This document shows, piece by piece, positions 16,566 to 24,490 of a stretch of 64,000 bases of DNA. Numbering within the stretch: the stretch's first letter is position 1; the number at the start of each line of letters is the position of its first letter. The stretch is from Nocardia acididurans (lineage in GTDB: Bacteria; Actinomycetota; Actinomycetes; Mycobacteriales; Mycobacteriaceae), in NCBI RefSeq assembly GCF_016741815.1, contig NZ_JAERRJ010000017.1:1-64000 (forward strand). Reading direction: 5' to 3'. A program made the position numbers and the translations under genes. The notes beneath the pieces were generated by a model, which saw nothing but the letters and a program-made list of their open reading frames with translations, was not told the origin of the DNA and ran no database searches.

Positions 16566-16945
16566 CCACCATCCAGCAGACCCCGACCACCTTCGACAAC
16601 AGCGGATTCCAGCCGCTGCGCCCCTACGGACAGCCCAGCGACCATGCCGCGGTCGCCGAAGACATTGTCTCCCTGCATCTGCGGTTGGCGGCCGCGAACG
16701 AGCGCGCCGCCCGCCTGGAGGAGCAACTGGTCACGGTCACCGCCGAACGTGACGCCGCCGAACACCGCGCTGCGGAGCTGGAAGACCGTAACCGGGAGAT
16801 GGCCAGTGACCTCGATGACGCGCTCGACATCGCCACCGAGCACGCCCTCGACGCCGACCACGAGCGCCTCGCGGTCGTGCCGAACCGGTACGTCAACGCC
16901 TTCGCCCGCGCCGCCCACGCGAACGCGAACGGATGGGACCGATGA
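16562..16945 (+). CDS. Coiled-coil orphan with short NAFA-like tail
   Basis: Residues about 35-95 form one long coiled coil of Glu, Arg, Ala and Leu (LRLAAANERAARLEEQLVTV onwards). The first 30 residues are polar. The last 16 residues (NAFARAAHANANGWDR) are the most divergent copy of the shared tail. A dimeric scaffold is likely. The TGA overlaps the start of the DUF2637-type gene. Confidence 0.62.
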   Translation: MTTIQQTPTTFDNSGFQPLRPYGQPSDHAAVAEDIVSLHLRLAAANERAARLEEQLVTVTAERDAAEHRAAELEDRNREMASDLDDALDIATEHALDADHERLAVVPNRYVNAFARAAHANANGWDR

Positions 16946-17871
16946 GCGACACCGACACGACAACCCCCGTCGCCCCTACCGCAACCGTCGCCCCCGACCC
17001 GGTCGAGCCGTCGCCCGCACCGGCCGGACTGTCGTCTCGAACCAGCGAGACGAAAACAGGCGACACCCGGGCGACAACGGCGGCGGAATGGAATGTCGCC
17101 GAGGCGGTGGCGCTGCTGGCGGTGGCCGCAGTGTCCGTCGCCGCGTTCGGATGGTCAGCAATCGCCCTGCACGGCCTCGCGCAAGGTGCCGGGATCACTT
17201 CCTGGCTGGCCTGGGGTGCTCCGGTCATCGTGGATGGGCCGATCGTGCAGGCCGCGTTCGCGCTGGTGACCCTGCGCCGCCGCGAACGGGCCGGGGTCGC
17301 CATCCCGAAAGGCACCTACCGGTTCTTCTGGGGCGAATTGGCTGTGGCGGAACTGATTTCGCTGATCGGCAACGCCGCCCACGCCACCATGGTCGAGGAG
17401 AAGGTGCTGTCCGGGCTGGCGGCCGCCGCGGTGGCCGGCGCCGCACCAGTCGCCGCGCTGGGTGTCACCCACGCCTTGACCACCCTGCTGGAAGTCCCCC
17501 GAGCCGCCGACCCCTGCAACCTCCCAGCGGGAGCCGAAATCGCCGTCACGCGGCCCGTCGCCTCGCTGTCGCCTGCCGACACCGAGGCGACAACCGGCGA
17601 CAACCCGGGCGACGGAGGCGACGACCCGGGCGACGCCGAGGCGACAGCAGGCGACGCCGAGGCGACAGCACCCGGGCCGGAAGCGACAGCCGAACGCGAC
17701 GCCTACATCTGGGCGCGACACCAGGCCGGCCACTCCACCCGCGAAATCGGCGCCGAAGTCGGACTACACCACGGCACCATCGCCAAGATCGTCACCCGCC
17801 AGCGCACTGAACACCGCATCGCCGACACCGAAAAAGGAGGCGGCGCCGACGTTCTGAGCATCGTTCGCTGA
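16942..17871 (+). CDS. DUF2637-type membrane protein with C-terminal HTH
   Basis: The 309 residues have a Pro/Thr-rich start, then four or so hydrophobic segments (about 50-185), including the conserved WSAIALHGLAQGAGI and LAWGAPVIVDGPIVQAAFAL. This is the DUF2637 layout common on actinomycete conjugative elements. An acidic repeat region follows (about 215-255) with GDAEATA units. The C-terminal 50 residues form an HTH-like domain (STREIGAEVGLHHGTIAKIV). It may couple the membrane complex to DNA. The start at 16942 gives an ATGA overlap; 16933 is an alternative. Confidence 0.78.
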   Translation: MSDTDTTTPVAPTATVAPDPVEPSPAPAGLSSRTSETKTGDTRATTAAEWNVAEAVALLAVAAVSVAAFGWSAIALHGLAQGAGITSWLAWGAPVIVDGPIVQAAFALVTLRRRERAGVAIPKGTYRFFWGELAVAELISLIGNAAHATMVEEKVLSGLAAAAVAGAAPVAALGVTHALTTLLEVPRAADPCNLPAGAEIAVTRPVASLSPADTEATTGDNPGDGGDDPGDAEATAGDAEATAPGPEATAERDAYIWARHQAGHSTREIGAEVGLHHGTIAKIVTRQRTEHRIADTEKGGGADVLSIVR

Positions 17872-17886
17872 CCGATCACCACACCC

Positions 17887-17910
17887 GGGGTGGACAACGC
17901 CGTCCGCCCC
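17887..17910. terminator. Hairpin after the transfer array
   Basis: GGGGTGGA pairs with TCCGCCCC across an 8-base loop, with one G-T pair. It lies 16 bases after the stop of the DUF2637-type gene, where the ATGA-coupled array ends and the next gene has its own GGAGG. There is no clear T-run. Confidence 0.45.
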
Positions 17911-17950
17911 ACCCATTCCTGATAACCGAAATCCTTTGGAGGACAACACC

Positions 17951-18397
17951 ATGACCGCAATGAACGACCTGGACCTGATCAACGCCGAACTGCTCGGCGA
18001 CGGCACACCACGCAACGCGTTCAGCAAGGCCGCCAAGCCCGGCGACAGCCTCACCGGCGAAATCGTCGAAGTGACGCGCCGCCACCGCACCGACGAGACC
18101 GGCAAACCCCTGTACTGGCACGAGAACCGGCCCGCCACCACCCCGACCACCGGCCGGCCCGTCATCGACTCCAGCCTCATCATCCAAATCGACTGCCCCG
18201 AAGACGAAAACGACGAAGGACTGCGCACCCTGCGCCTGGACCGCGACGTCCAGAAGGCCCTGCGCGAAGCCCTCCGCACCGCCGACGCCCAACTCGCCAT
18301 CGGCGGCCGCATCGAAAACTTCACCTTCGTCGGCCCGCTCAAAACCGGAACCGGCCGCCACTACTGCGGCGGCACCTACGTTCCACCTGCCGCCTAG
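17951..18397 (+). CDS. Possible OB-fold/ssDNA-binding-like protein with N-terminal NAF motif
   Basis: This 148-residue protein has alternating strands (DSLTGEIVEVTRR, DSSLIIQIDC, RTLRLDRDVQKAL, GRIENFTFVGPLKTG), as in the OB-fold-like proteins I recall from actinophages and elements. Residues 22-27 read NAFSKA (bases 18014-18031), a motif akin to the tail of seven upstream proteins but at the N-terminal side. ATG 17951 has GGAGG at 17938-17942. A DNA-binding role in replication or excision is plausible from its place before the excisionase, but unproven. Confidence 0.55.
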   Translation: MTAMNDLDLINAELLGDGTPRNAFSKAAKPGDSLTGEIVEVTRRHRTDETGKPLYWHENRPATTPTTGRPVIDSSLIIQIDCPEDENDEGLRTLRLDRDVQKALREALRTADAQLAIGGRIENFTFVGPLKTGTGRHYCGGTYVPPAA

Positions 18398-18405
18398 AGA
18401 AAGAG

Positions 18406-18618
18406 ATGAACGCCATGATCATCGATGAGCGTTTCCTGCAGGCCAAGGACTGCGAGAAGCTGACCGGAATACCCGCAGCCACATGGCGATACTGGGCGCA
18501 TATCGGTTCCGGCCCAGCCAGTTTCAAACTTGGAGGCCGCCGCGTGTGGCGCTTGACGAAGGTGCTGGCTTGGATCGAGCAGCAAGAAGCCGACACCGCG
18601 CGTGGAGAGGCCGTCTAG
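18406..18618 (+). CDS. Excisionase-like HTH protein
   Basis: The 70-residue protein has the layout of small MerR/HTH_17-type excisionases. LQAKDCEKLTGIPAATWRYW forms the helix-turn-helix, and SFKLGGRRVWRL the wing, ending in a helix. It lies directly upstream of the integrase gene, as xis usually does, with GAGAAAGAG before the ATG. Its role would be to bind the attachment sites and favour excision. Confidence 0.78.
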   Translation: MNAMIIDERFLQAKDCEKLTGIPAATWRYWAHIGSGPASFKLGGRRVWRLTKVLAWIEQQEADTARGEAV

Positions 18619-18622
18619 CAAC

Positions 18623-19888
18623 ATGGCCGCACGACGTAACCGGCGCGCTGGCGTCGAAGACCGTTGGTACAAGACGGTTTCCACGAGACGAGAGGACGGA
18701 ACCACCACGCGCGAACGCGCGAAATCCGCGAACTACGGCTGTGCGAAACGCTGGCGCGCTCGGTACGTCGACGACGAGGGCCAGGAGCATGTGCAGTCCT
18801 TCGCTCGCAAGGTCGATGCCCAGGACTGGCTGGACGCCGCGACCAGCTCCCTGGTCACGGGAACACACGTAGCACCTTCAGCCGGCCGCGAGACCATCGG
18901 CGCGATCGGTGAGCGGTGGCTCAAAGCGCAAGCCCATCTGAAGGAGACCACGACCTTCAACCGCGGCCACACCTGGGGACTGCATGTCAAACCCCGTTGG
19001 GGTAGTACCGAGGTCCGAGACGTGCGCACCACCGATGTCCGGGCGTGGGTCGCGGAGATGATCGCGAAGAAAGCAGGGGTGCCGACCATCGAGAATGCCG
19101 TCGGCATCCTCCGCATGATCTGCGAGACGGCGGTGGAAGACCGCCAGATTCCACGTAACCCCTGTGCGCGAGTGAAACTCCCGAAACGATCCCATCGAGC
19201 CCGGGGGTACCTCACGCACGTTCAGGTCGAACAGCTGGCCCGTGAGGCGACCGAAATGTCCACGGTCATACGGTTTCTCGCGTACACCGGACTGCGGTGG
19301 GGCGAGATGGCCGCGCTCAAAGTCTCCAGCTTCGACATGCTTCGGCGACGCGTTAACGTCCTTGAAGCCGTCGCCGAGGTGAAGGGAAAGGCCGTTTGGT
19401 CGACAACCAAGACCCACGCGCGTCGTTCGGTTCCGTTCCCGAAGTTCCTGGCAGAAGAGCTGGCCGGCCACATGCGCGGCAAAGATCGCGACGCTCTCGT
19501 ATTCACTTCGCCACAGGGTGCAGTCCTGCGAGTGTCCACCTACCGGAAGCGAGTGTTCCGGCCGGCGGTCTCCCGTCTACGGGATCCGAAGAGGAAGCAG
19601 GCCCGCGCGAAAGGCTCCAAAGATCCGGCGCCGCAGTTCCCGTATGTCTCGCCGCATGACCTCCGGCATACAGCCGTGTCGCTCGCGATCAGTGCCGGCG
19701 CGAATGTGAAGGCGGTGCAGACCATGCTCGGTCACAAGTCCGCGGCGATGACCCTGGACACCTACGCCGACCTGTTTCCGGATGATCTCGAGTCCGTCGC
19801 CGAGGCTCTTGACGCTGCCGCCCGGTCCGCTATCGCCGCTGCTGCGGACGAACTGCGGACGGGCACCGACGACCAACGTTCTGAATAG
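18623..19888 (+). CDS. Tyrosine integrase
   Basis: The 421-residue protein is a phage-type tyrosine recombinase. A Lys/Arg-rich N-terminal arm-binding part and a SAM-like core-binding domain precede the catalytic domain. That domain has TGLRWGE (first Arg), HDLRHT (His-x-x-Arg), a GHKSAAM stretch supplying the next His, and the tyrosine in TLDTYADLF. All catalytic residues look intact. It lies 56 bases from the right attachment site and ends before a strong terminator. ATG 18623 is preferred, with GGAGAGG at 18604-18610; a GTG at 18602 is possible. Confidence 0.93.
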   Translation: MAARRNRRAGVEDRWYKTVSTRREDGTTTRERAKSANYGCAKRWRARYVDDEGQEHVQSFARKVDAQDWLDAATSSLVTGTHVAPSAGRETIGAIGERWLKAQAHLKETTTFNRGHTWGLHVKPRWGSTEVRDVRTTDVRAWVAEMIAKKAGVPTIENAVGILRMICETAVEDRQIPRNPCARVKLPKRSHRARGYLTHVQVEQLAREATEMSTVIRFLAYTGLRWGEMAALKVSSFDMLRRRVNVLEAVAEVKGKAVWSTTKTHARRSVPFPKFLAEELAGHMRGKDRDALVFTSPQGAVLRVSTYRKRVFRPAVSRLRDPKRKQARAKGSKDPAPQFPYVSPHDLRHTAVSLAISAGANVKAVQTMLGHKSAAMTLDTYADLFPDDLESVAEALDAAARSAIAAAADELRTGTDDQRSE

Positions 19889-19901
19889 CCCCGAAACGGC
19901 A

Positions 19902-19943
19902 ACCGCCCGTGGCCTCTACCGAGGTCACGGGCGGTGCTTTGTT
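19902..19943. terminator. Strong terminator between integrase and tRNA-Ala
   Basis: A 15-bp stem (19902-19916 with 19921-19935, one G-T pair) closes a 4-base loop and is followed by gctttgtttg. It ends integrase transcription and could also stop transcripts of the facing tRNA gene, because it lies just beyond the tRNA 3' end. Confidence 0.85.
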
Positions 19944-19944
19944 T

Positions 19945-19990
19945 GTGGAGCTAAGGGGAATCGAACCCCTGACCTTCTCGATGCGAACGA
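19945..19990. repeat. Right attachment site within tRNA-Ala
   Basis: This copy of the 46-bp repeat supplies the 3' half of the tRNA from the anticodon stem to the discriminator base. Because the repeat is perfect, integration restores a complete tRNA gene here. Confidence 0.93.
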
Positions 19991-20018
19991 GACGCGCTAC
20001 CAACTGCGCTATAGCCCC
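19946..20018 (-). tRNA. tRNA-Ala (anticodon CGC)
   Basis: The reverse strand folds into a 73-base tRNA. The acceptor stem GGGGCTA pairs with TAGCTCC and contains the G3-U70 pair that identifies alanine tRNAs. The D arm GCGC/GCGC, the anticodon stem TCTCG/CGAGA and the loop TTCGCAT give anticodon CGC (codon GCG). The T arm reads AGGGGTTCGATTCCCCT. CCA is not encoded. The last 46 bases come from the integrated element. Confidence 0.96.
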
Positions 20019-20117
20019 AGCCGCTGACCGTTTCCGGCCTGCGGGAAAGAACTTTAGCAGGTGGGGTGGGGAGACTCCGAATCGGCTGGTTATGGGGGGT
20101 TTTACTAGGGTTGGGGG

Positions 20118-21071
20118 ATGGATATGACGGGGTTTACGGGGATGGTGGACGGGTGGGAGGAGAGGGTTCGGGGGATGCTCGGCGGGTCGGCTGTGCCGGG
20201 GTTGGCGGAGGGGCGGATGCGGGTGTTGGGGGCGGGGATGGACAGTGTGGCGCTGCTGGTGGAGGGCGGGGGCGGGGAGTTCGTGGTGCGGTTGCCGAAG
20301 GGGCGGGATGGGGCGGAGGGGGTTGCTCGGGAGGCTCGGGTGTTGCCGGAGCTGGGGGAGCGGGTTTCGTTGCCGATTCCTCGGTTCGCGTTCTTGGCGG
20401 GGAATCCGTTGGGGCCGGGGGAGTGCTGTGTTTATGCGGCGGTGCCGGGGGAGTCGTTGGGGGCGGATGAGTGGCGGGAGCGGGGGATGTTGGCGGACGA
20501 TGCGGTGGCGGGGGCGGTGGGGCGGTTCATCGACGAGGTGCAGGGGTTTCCGGTGGGGCGGGCGATGGAGCTCGGGGTGCCGGTGCGGGATATGCGGGGG
20601 GAGTTCGCGGAGGATTTGGAATCGGTTCGGGCGCAGGTGGTTCCGCTGTTGTCCGAGCGGGTGGGGCGGGCGTTGGTGGAGCGGTGGGAGGGGTATCTCG
20701 CGGAGGCGGGGAACTTCGGGTACACGCCTACTGTGATGCACGGGGATGTGAGTCTCGATCATCTGTTGGTGACCGGGAATCGGGTCAGTGGGGTGATCGA
20801 TTTCGGGGATCTGCAGATCGGGGATCCGGACTTCGATCTGTGTTATCTGTTCATGGGGGCGGGGGCGGAATTCGTTGGGCGGGTGCAGGATCGGCGGGGG
20901 CGGGCGTTCGATGAGCGGCTGCGGAGGAAGTTGGTGTTCTGGGCGTGCGCGGATTCGGCTATCGACGCGCTGCACGGGATCGAGCACGGGATGGTGGAGT
21001 TCACCGAGTGGAGTGTGCGGCGAATCGGGGTGGCGCTGCAGGAGTTCGGGGGTCAGGCGGGGGTGCTGTAG
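20118..21071 (+). CDS. APH-family phosphotransferase
   Basis: The 317 residues follow the aminoglycoside phosphotransferase/choline kinase fold. A nucleotide-binding N-lobe (DSVALLVEGG then FVVRLPKG) precedes the catalytic HGDVSLDHLL (Brenner-type HGD) and the metal-binding IDFGDLQIGDPDFDL. Actinomycetes encode many such kinases with unknown substrates, so drug resistance cannot be assumed. Codons are extremely rich in GGG and the coding strand is strongly G-skewed compared with its neighbours. It converges with the TetR gene, overlapping its end by 19 bases. Confidence 0.85.
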   Translation: MDMTGFTGMVDGWEERVRGMLGGSAVPGLAEGRMRVLGAGMDSVALLVEGGGGEFVVRLPKGRDGAEGVAREARVLPELGERVSLPIPRFAFLAGNPLGPGECCVYAAVPGESLGADEWRERGMLADDAVAGAVGRFIDEVQGFPVGRAMELGVPVRDMRGEFAEDLESVRAQVVPLLSERVGRALVERWEGYLAEAGNFGYTPTVMHGDVSLDHLLVTGNRVSGVIDFGDLQIGDPDFDLCYLFMGAGAEFVGRVQDRRGRAFDERLRRKLVFWACADSAIDALHGIEHGMVEFTEWSVRRIGVALQEFGGQAGVL

Positions 21072-21715
21072 GAGTCGAGGACTCGCAGGAAGAGGTCTAC
21101 GCGCTGGGCCTGGACGGCGGGGTTGCCGGGTTCCAGGAGGCATTGGGCGAGGGTGCCGTCGTGGACGGCTACCAGGGCGCGGCCGAGCGCGGTGGGATCG
21201 GGGACGCGGCGGCCCATGCGCTCCAGGAGGCGGACCACGACGGGGGTGAGGGCGCTGCTGATCGCGGCCTCGCGGGCGACCATGACCTGGCGCAGCGGCG
21301 GGTGGCGCAGGGCGTGGGCGGTGAATTCGGAAGTGATGCGGAACCACTTGTCGTCCACGGGAACCGCTTCGAGGATGTGTTCGACCACGCGGCGCGGGTC
21401 GGAGACGTCGATGGCGGTGTCGTCGTCGAGGAAGGCGGTCACCTGGGCGAGCATGGCGGCGGAACGCTGCTCCCACATGGCGAGGAAGAGTTCGTCCAGT
21501 GAGGTGAAGTTGGAGTAGAAGGCGCCGCGGGTGTAGCCGGCGCGGTCGCAGAGCTGTTCGACGGTGCAGCGGCCGAGGCCGTCCTCGGCGAAGGCTTCGA
21601 AGGCGGCGTCCAGCAGCCGCTGCCTGGTTTCCGAGCGGCGGCGTTTCACCCGCACGGGCGAGGTTGCGCCCTCCCCGGCGCTGCCGTTGACCGAATTTCC
21701 GCCCCTGCTCACCAA
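21053..21715 (-). CDS. TetR-family regulator
   Basis: Residues about 25-75 form the TetR HTH (TRQRLLDAAFEAFAEDGLGR, then VEQLCDRAGYTRGAFYSNF). The C-terminal ligand domain looks like the TetR_C group with repeated Leu-rich helices. The 220-residue length is normal. Its target is unclear: no divergent gene shares its promoter, and the nearest upstream gene (UDG) reads the same way. Confidence 0.85.
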   Translation of the reverse strand: MVSRGGNSVNGSAGEGATSPVRVKRRRSETRQRLLDAAFEAFAEDGLGRCTVEQLCDRAGYTRGAFYSNFTSLDELFLAMWEQRSAAMLAQVTAFLDDDTAIDVSDPRRVVEHILEAVPVDDKWFRITSEFTAHALRHPPLRQVMVAREAAISSALTPVVVRLLERMGRRVPDPTALGRALVAVHDGTLAQCLLEPGNPAVQAQRVDLFLRVLDSYSTPA

Positions 21716-21787
21716 CAGAGCGTAGCGCGGATGCCCGGCCGGTCCGGCCGGGGCGCGATCAATCCGGAAGCGGCCGAATATGCCTGA

Positions 21788-22504
21788 TCACGGTGCGGGG
21801 CGGAGTCCGGCCGCGGTGGCGGCATCGGCGAAAACCGCCGCGATCATGGCGGGGGTGAGGCGTCCGGTGAAGGTGTTCTGCTGGCTCGGGTGGTAGCAGC
21901 CGAACACCGCCAGCGGGCCGCCGCCGGTGGCCGAATCCAGCACGGCGTGTGCGCCGTGGCCGAACCGTGGCCTGGGTTTCGGTACCGCCCAACCGGATTC
22001 GGCGAGCGCGGGGAACAATGCCTGCCAGCCCCAGCCGCCCAGGACCACGACGGCCCGCAGAGTCGGTGCGAGCAGCCGCAATTCGCGATCCAGCCAGTGC
22101 CGGCAGTTGTCGCGTTCGGTGGGCGTCGGCTTGTTGTCGGGCGGCGCGCAGTGCACGGGCGCGGTGACCCGCGCGCCGAGCAATCGCAAGCCGTCGTCGG
22201 CGCTGATACTCGTGGGCTGGTTGGCGAGCCCGTTGGCGTACATGGCCGCGATGAGCACGTCGGCGGCGCGGTCGCCGGTGAACATGCGCCCGGTCCGGTT
22301 GCCGCCGTGCGCGGCCGGAGCCAGGCCGACCACCAGTAGTCGCGCATCGTCGGGTCCGAGGCTCGGAACCGGTCGACCCCAGTAGGTTTCGTCGCGGAAG
22401 GCGGCGCGCTTCTCCCGCGCCACCTGTTCGCGCCACGCCACCAGTCGCGGACACGCGCGGCATGTGGTGATCTCGGTGTCCAGCTCGGCGATGGTGCGGC
22501 ACAC
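21788..22504 (-). CDS. Family-5-type uracil-DNA glycosylase
   Basis: The 238 residues match the bacterial/archaeal iron-sulfur UDGs. CRACPRL near residue 15 belongs to the cluster-binding Cys set. GLAPAAHGGNRTGRMFTGD (about 60-78) is the first active-site motif, which lacks the Asp/Asn of other families as in UdgB. HPSQQNTFTG is the C-terminal motif. It would remove uracil or hypoxanthine from DNA. The start is the GTG at 22502-22504. Confidence 0.88.
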   Translation of the reverse strand: MCRTIAELDTEITTCRACPRLVAWREQVAREKRAAFRDETYWGRPVPSLGPDDARLLVVGLAPAAHGGNRTGRMFTGDRAADVLIAAMYANGLANQPTSISADDGLRLLGARVTAPVHCAPPDNKPTPTERDNCRHWLDRELRLLAPTLRAVVVLGGWGWQALFPALAESGWAVPKPRPRFGHGAHAVLDSATGGGPLAVFGCYHPSQQNTFTGRLTPAMIAAVFADAATAAGLRPAP

Positions 22505-22610
22505 CCGACCGACTCAACCACATGCGCGGCGGCTGCGAGGCGAGGCGTGCGGACCGGCATACTGTGCGCCGGTAGCCGAGTGTTTGCAATAAAGAAGGGA
22601 ACCGGCCCGT

Positions 22611-23273
22611 ATGAGTGATCTCGTCGTGCTCGGCTCCGCCGTCGACGCCGCCCAGCGCGTGGGAAATACGCTGGGCGTGTTCGCTTTCGGGGTTTCCGGC
22701 GCGCTGCTGGCGGTGCGCAAACGATTCGATGTGGTCGGTATCGCGGTGCTGGCCGTGGCCACCGCGACCGGCGGCGGCATCATCCGCGATCTCATCATCG
22801 GCGAGACGCCGCCGACGGCCTTCGTGAATCCGATGCTGGCGGGAGTGGCGCTGCTGTCGGCGGTCGTCATCTTCTTCTGGCATCCGCCGCGCAAGCTGGT
22901 CCGCACACCGCTGCTGGTGGCCGACGCCATCGGGCTCGGCATCTTCTGCGTCACCGGCACGGTGACCGCCTTCCAGCACGACATGTCGACCTGGGCGTCC
23001 GCGGCCCTGGGCGTGGTGACCGCGGTGGGCGGCGGCATCATTCGCGATGTGCTGGCGGGCGTCACGCCCAGCGTGCTCAGCGACGGCGAGCTGTACGCGG
23101 TGCCCGCGCTGCTCGGCTCCGCGGTCACCGCCGCCCTGCTGCACTACGGCTGGTACACGTACTGGACGGGCGGTCTCGCCGGTGCGGGTGCGGTCGCCCT
23201 GCGGCTCGTCGCGCTGTGGCGGCACTGGCATGCCCCCGTCGCCCGCCCGCACCGCCGCCGTGACGCGGTGTGA
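22611..23273 (+). CDS. TRIC-type cation channel (YadS/UPF0126)
   Basis: The 220-residue membrane protein has two repeats of three helices, each with the GGG-I-IRD signature (GGGIIRDLIIGETP at about 61-74, GGGIIRDVLAGVTP at about 142-155). That is the hallmark of prokaryotic TRIC channels. It should conduct K+ or other monovalent cations as a trimer. The C-terminal end is basic. AGAAGGGA precedes the ATG. Confidence 0.88.
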   Translation: MSDLVVLGSAVDAAQRVGNTLGVFAFGVSGALLAVRKRFDVVGIAVLAVATATGGGIIRDLIIGETPPTAFVNPMLAGVALLSAVVIFFWHPPRKLVRTPLLVADAIGLGIFCVTGTVTAFQHDMSTWASAALGVVTAVGGGIIRDVLAGVTPSVLSDGELYAVPALLGSAVTAALLHYGWYTYWTGGLAGAGAVALRLVALWRHWHAPVARPHRRRDAV

Positions 23274-23612
23274 TCTCGGCCGGTGTCCGAGTGCGGGGGT
23301 GTGCTGCGTCCGGGCACGGTCCTGTGTGCCGGAGCGCGGGCACGATGTTCGCGCCGCGCCCGGCTTGATCTTGCGCCGCTTCCGCGCGTGATCTTGGGTC
23401 ACGTCCCGCTGCGATCTTCCCCGGCGCGGGCAGCGCACCGGCAGGCGTTCGCATTCGGGCGTTCGATGCCCCCGCGACCAGGCACGACACACCTGCCGCA
23501 AGTCGCGCGCAGAGTCACATGTCGTGTCGCGGAACAGCGTCGGTGACGGTTGATAGCATGGCGAAGGTTGGCCGACGGGCTGTGCATCACATCTCCGAGA
23601 GAGTTCCTACCA
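23274..23612. other. Intergenic region without recognised gene
   Basis: These 339 bases have no convincing frame. The last 60 bases (from about 23550) probably hold the promoter and leader of the following gene; GAGAGAG lies shortly before its ATG. No strong hairpin was seen. Confidence 0.5.
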
Positions 23613-24056
23613 ATGCAGTTTGAGATCGTCGAGCGGGACGAGACGTGGGTGGCCGGGCTGCCGGTGCGCAGCCCCAAACGTGCCCTCGGGGAACTGCGCG
23701 ATCACGACCTGGAAGTGGCCTGGGCCTCGGTCCTGCATCAGGAGCTGGGCGGTCCGCTGGCCTCGGCGTACACCGATTACGCGACCGAACTCGGCACCTA
23801 CAACACGCAGATCGTCGGCTACCAGTGCGAGTCGTTCGAGCGGGTCACGCGCGGTCACATCGTGGCGCGACTACCGCGCGGCACCTATGCCCGGTTCTCT
23901 TCGGTGGGCAACTTCCCGCAGGTCATGACGGATCTGTGGACGCAGATCGCCTTCGCCGAGGAGCACAAGCAGATCAAGCGCACCTACTCCGGGGATTTCG
24001 AGTGCTACCCGCACGCCTACAAGATCGAGCTGTATCTGGCGGTCGAACCCTCATGA
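23613..24056 (+). CDS. GyrI-like effector-binding protein (first of pair)
   Basis: The 147 residues resemble the AraC effector-binding/GyrI (SOUL-like) fold. The opening is FEIVERDETWVAGLPVRSP, the middle helix is WASVLHQELG, and the tail LPRGTYARFSSVGNFPQ precedes a final strand KIELYLAV. There is no HTH, so it is a stand-alone ligand or protein binder. It overlaps the next gene by four bases. The two share the tail pattern P[RK]G-YARF, which suggests duplication and perhaps a heterodimer. Confidence 0.7.
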   Translation: MQFEIVERDETWVAGLPVRSPKRALGELRDHDLEVAWASVLHQELGGPLASAYTDYATELGTYNTQIVGYQCESFERVTRGHIVARLPRGTYARFSSVGNFPQVMTDLWTQIAFAEEHKQIKRTYSGDFECYPHAYKIELYLAVEPS

Positions 24057-24490
24057 CCTATTCGATCGTGGTCCGCTCCGGCGGCGTGTACGGCGGCCTC
24101 GTGGTGCCCCGGGTGCGGCCGAGCTTCAAGGTGAGCAACAGCGAGCTCATCGAATTCCTGCGCGACCGGCTGCGCGATCGTGAGGATGCCGCCGATCGTC
24201 CGCTGGCCACGGTGTACGTGCCGGATCCGGCGGGCAATTACAACGTGCTGGTGTCCTACGAGTACCCGACGCCGCACGACGTCCCGGCCGGCGATGTGCT
24301 GATCCGGGTTCCCAAGGGCGTGTACGCCCGCTTCCAGCCCAATGGCGACTACCACGATCCGTCCGAGGACGTGTGGGCGCAGGTCGACGACGCCACGGCG
24401 TCGGCGGAGATCACCCGGGCCTACCGGGAAGAGATCGAGATCTGGTCCGGTCCCACTGAACTGGAGCTTTTCATCTCCATCCTGGTTTGA
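24053..24490 (+). CDS. GyrI-like effector-binding protein (second of pair)
   Basis: This 145-residue protein repeats the layout of its upstream partner. It starts with YSIVVRSGGVYGGLVVPRV, has a helix ELIEFLRDRLRDRED, then VPKGVYARFQPNGDYHD and a last strand ELELFISILV. The ligand is unknown. It ends about 250 bases before the next gene, which starts a separate coupled set. Confidence 0.65.
   Translation: MTYSIVVRSGGVYGGLVVPRVRPSFKVSNSELIEFLRDRLRDREDAADRPLATVYVPDPAGNYNVLVSYEYPTPHDVPAGDVLIRVPKGVYARFQPNGDYHDPSEDVWAQVDDATASAEITRAYREEIEIWSGPTELELFISILV

Larger units (their letters stand above)
28..19990. mobile_element. Integrative element (AICE-like) in tRNA-Ala
   Basis: A 46-bp direct repeat bounds about 20 kb that holds an integrase and an excisionase-like gene next to the tRNA, an FtsK/VirD4-like transfer ATPase, a replication-relaxation-type protein and a DUF2637-type protein. 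This content and the tRNA 3'-end target fit actinomycete integrative and conjugative elements. The transfer/maintenance genes (5005-18618) all read rightwards with start-stop overlaps. The cargo at the left end reads leftwards. No Rep, prim-pol or relaxase that I can recognise is present, so autonomous replication or transfer is inferred only from the other genes. Confidence 0.9.
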
